This document shows, in pieces, positions 6,171 to 7,446 of a DNA stretch of 7,446 nt (within the stretch, counting starts at the first letter, position 1; each line of letters begins with the position of its first letter). A program made the position numbers and the translations under genes. The notes under the pieces are model-generated. The model had not been told where the DNA came from. It did no database searches and saw only the letters and a program-made list of their open reading frames with translations. The stretch comes from Nodosilinea sp. BSH.14 (GTDB lineage Bacteria; Cyanobacteriota; Cyanobacteriia; Phormidesmidales; Phormidesmidaceae): the NCBI GenBank assembly GCA_023264315.1, contig JALQST010000148.1:1-7446 (forward strand). The letters run 5' to 3'.

Positions 6171-7223
6171 ATGACAACAGCAAAACAGAAATACATTCTT
6201 CTATCCGACCAGGAGACAGCAAAGATTCTAAAAATCAGAATTAATAAGCTGTATGAAATTTGCAGTTTCTTTGACGACAAGCAAGATGATGAATGGGATC
6301 TTATTGAGGGAGAGCATTTTGAATGGGTTAGAAAGGACGTTGGGAAGCGAAAATTCTATGAGGCGGGTGCTGTTGCAATTGCCAAGTATATGTATACGAT
6401 TGCAGATCAGAGATTCTTGGCGGGCTTAGTCAATGAAGTTATCGAAGCCTTCACTCATCGACGAAAAAGAATACGTCGCCATTTATTGAGGAGGAAGGTT
6501 GCCATCGAATTTGCAAGCTTAAATGATGCAAAAATAACGAAGGAACTTGTTTTTCTTGCACGACCAAAGATTATCCGAATTCTGGAAACTAATGGAAAGG
6601 GTTTAAATGCTTCAATTAGAAGAATACAAGACAACGACAGCTTGGAAGGCAAGCAGCAATTAAAGCCTGATGAAGATTATAAAGTCATAGACGATCTTCA
6701 GCATTGGAGCCAGCGCGGAATTGCCAAACTGGCGGAAGATATGACTATAAACCATAAGAAGCAACGCAGGTCATCTAGGCAAGCATGGACAGAAACCGCC
6801 TTTGAAGAAATTGAGGATGCTATCGAGAAGCAGAGAGAATACCTAGAGTCTTCTGAAAGTCGAATCAGAAAAGCAATTGATAAAGCCAAAAGGCTTGCTG
6901 ATAATAGGTGTCAAGTCTCACTGAAAAAGCGTACACCTTCTCATCCTTTTGATCTTCATGCCCATCATCTTTTTGACAAGGCATCTCGCCCCGACTTAGC
7001 GGATGTACTGGAAAATCTTTTGGTAATGCATTCTGAGATACATCAAGGATTTCATCAGTGGCATGGTTGTGAAAGCTGTGAACCAAGAGACTTTATTGAA
7101 TATCTTCTTCATGCAGAGGGTGCTATATTTGAGTCAAATAAAAATGCTAAAAATCTTGATCTTATCATTCATAAACTAGAAAGAGTTCAGTCATTCTTCG
7201 AGGATTGTTATCATATGCCTTAA
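6171..7223 (+). CDS. HNH-motif putative nuclease with N-terminal HTH-like domain
   Basis: This 350-residue protein is of no family I can name. Residues 9-30 (ILLSDQETAKILKIRINKLYEI) resemble an excisionase/MerR-type helix-turn-helix, followed by GEHFEWV..D.GKRKFYEAGAVAIAKYM (47-74). A basic stretch RRKRIRRHLLRRK (97-109) and a charged helical, possibly coiled-coil segment (about 205-245) follow. The C-terminus has an HNH-type pattern: RCQVS (246-250), DLHAHHLFDK (261-270), N282, H291 and FHQW (294-297), then CESC (300-303). His265 or His266, Asn282 and His291 would be the metal/catalytic set; Cys247 with Cys300/Cys303 could bind structural zinc. DNA cleavage is therefore inferred, not shown. 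There is no clear Shine-Dalgarno sequence, only an AT-rich leader, so translation may depend on coupling to the upstream J-domain gene. The low GC suggests transfer. Alternatives are a homing-type endonuclease, a toxin or a defence effector. Confidence 0.78.
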   Translation: MTTAKQKYILLSDQETAKILKIRINKLYEICSFFDDKQDDEWDLIEGEHFEWVRKDVGKRKFYEAGAVAIAKYMYTIADQRFLAGLVNEVIEAFTHRRKRIRRHLLRRKVAIEFASLNDAKITKELVFLARPKIIRILETNGKGLNASIRRIQDNDSLEGKQQLKPDEDYKVIDDLQHWSQRGIAKLAEDMTINHKKQRRSSRQAWTETAFEEIEDAIEKQREYLESSESRIRKAIDKAKRLADNRCQVSLKKRTPSHPFDLHAHHLFDKASRPDLADVLENLLVMHSEIHQGFHQWHGCESCEPRDFIEYLLHAEGAIFESNKNAKNLDLIIHKLERVQSFFEDCYHMP

Positions 7224-7304
7224 GTTCATAAGGTCAATTCTTCTGGAAGATTAAGAACTCTCAGGATGGAGTTTTTGCAAGGTGGGCAGTGCCTATCACA
7301 AAGT

Positions 7305-7341
7305 TAGGGTTTCCCATCAAAAAAGAGATCGGGAAACCCTA
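7305..7341. terminator. Perfect 11-bp hairpin downstream of the HNH gene
   Basis: TAGGGTTTCCC (7305-7315) is exactly inverted as GGGAAACCCTA (7331-7341). ATC/GAT can extend the stem inward past a bulged C, leaving an A-rich loop. It begins 82 bases after the HNH stop codon and may end that transcript. Neither side has a proper T-run, so a non-canonical terminator, RNA-processing hairpin or remnant of a small palindromic element are alternatives. Confidence 0.4.
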
Positions 7342-7402
7342 CGAGGATATTTGAAAAGTATCCATTAGCACCGACATCAGCAATTCTCATTTTGGCAAAT
7401 TG

Positions 7403-7438
7403 GCCGTTCACCCTGAGCCTGTCGAAGGGTGAAACGGC
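7403..7438. repeat. Dispersed-type palindromic repeat (CCCTGAGCCTGTCGAAGGG core)
   Basis: GCCGTTCACCCT pairs with AGGGTGAAACGGC (one extra A) around the loop GAGCCTGTCGA. From memory, the core CCCTGAGCCTGTCGAAGGG recurs in intergenic DNA of many unrelated bacteria as an extragenic palindromic repeat. It lies near the window's right edge and may mark the boundary of the AT-rich block or sit between converging genes. Confidence 0.6.
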
Positions 7439-7446
7439 GGTGAAAA

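Noticed and set aside
7224..7446. Possible further gene, tRNA or CRISPR repeat at the right end
   Set aside because: No frame of useful length, no cloverleaf and no regularly spaced repeat was found; only the two palindromes are supported.

Overview
The window looks like chromosomal DNA of a GC-rich cyanobacterium, probably a filamentous non-heterocystous lineage (Leptolyngbya/Nodosilinea-like); the genus is a guess. The evidence is a plastoquinone-type chorismate lyase of the DUF98 family, a Crp/Fnr regulator whose recognition helix is nearly that of NtcA, a PlsY with the GSGxTGATN / GGKSVAS motif variants I associate with cyanobacteria, and a cyanobacterial-style acyl-CoA synthetase/acetyltransferase fusion. 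No HIP1 octamer (GCGATCGC) was seen by eye.

Layout. Bases 1-223 hold no gene I can support. A chorismate lyase (224-841, +) is followed by a 227-base intergenic region with the richest regulatory signal of the window. This signal is a phased array of CTTAA-cored repeats resembling a cyanobacterial Pho box, a GTA-N8-TAC palindrome further upstream, a possible -10 element and a clear ribosome binding site. These precede an NtcA-like Crp/Fnr regulator (1069-1806, +). That gene converges on plsY (1812-2504, -) with only 5 bases between. plsY lies 35 bases downstream of a 928-residue ADP-forming acyl-CoA synthetase/GNAT fusion (2540-5326, -), so the two probably form an operon.

From about 5400 the base composition changes abruptly. 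Single 60-base rows counted by hand have 52-70% GC before this point and 35-38% after it. The AT-rich part carries two co-oriented genes 24 bases apart. The first encodes a small protein with a C-terminal J-domain (HPD present). The second encodes a 350-residue protein with a putative N-terminal helix-turn-helix, a charged helical middle and a C-terminal HNH-type nuclease motif. This pair looks horizontally acquired and is the best candidate for an undescribed system. The window ends in 223 non-coding bases with a perfect 11-bp hairpin and a dispersed-type palindromic repeat.

How the genes relate. The backbone genes touch quinone synthesis (chorismate to 4-hydroxybenzoate), acyl-phosphate/acyl-CoA metabolism and protein acetylation, phospholipid synthesis, and a regulator that itself appears to sit under phosphate, and perhaps nitrogen, control. 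The J-domain/HNH pair has no evident link to them and is probably a separate accessory module.
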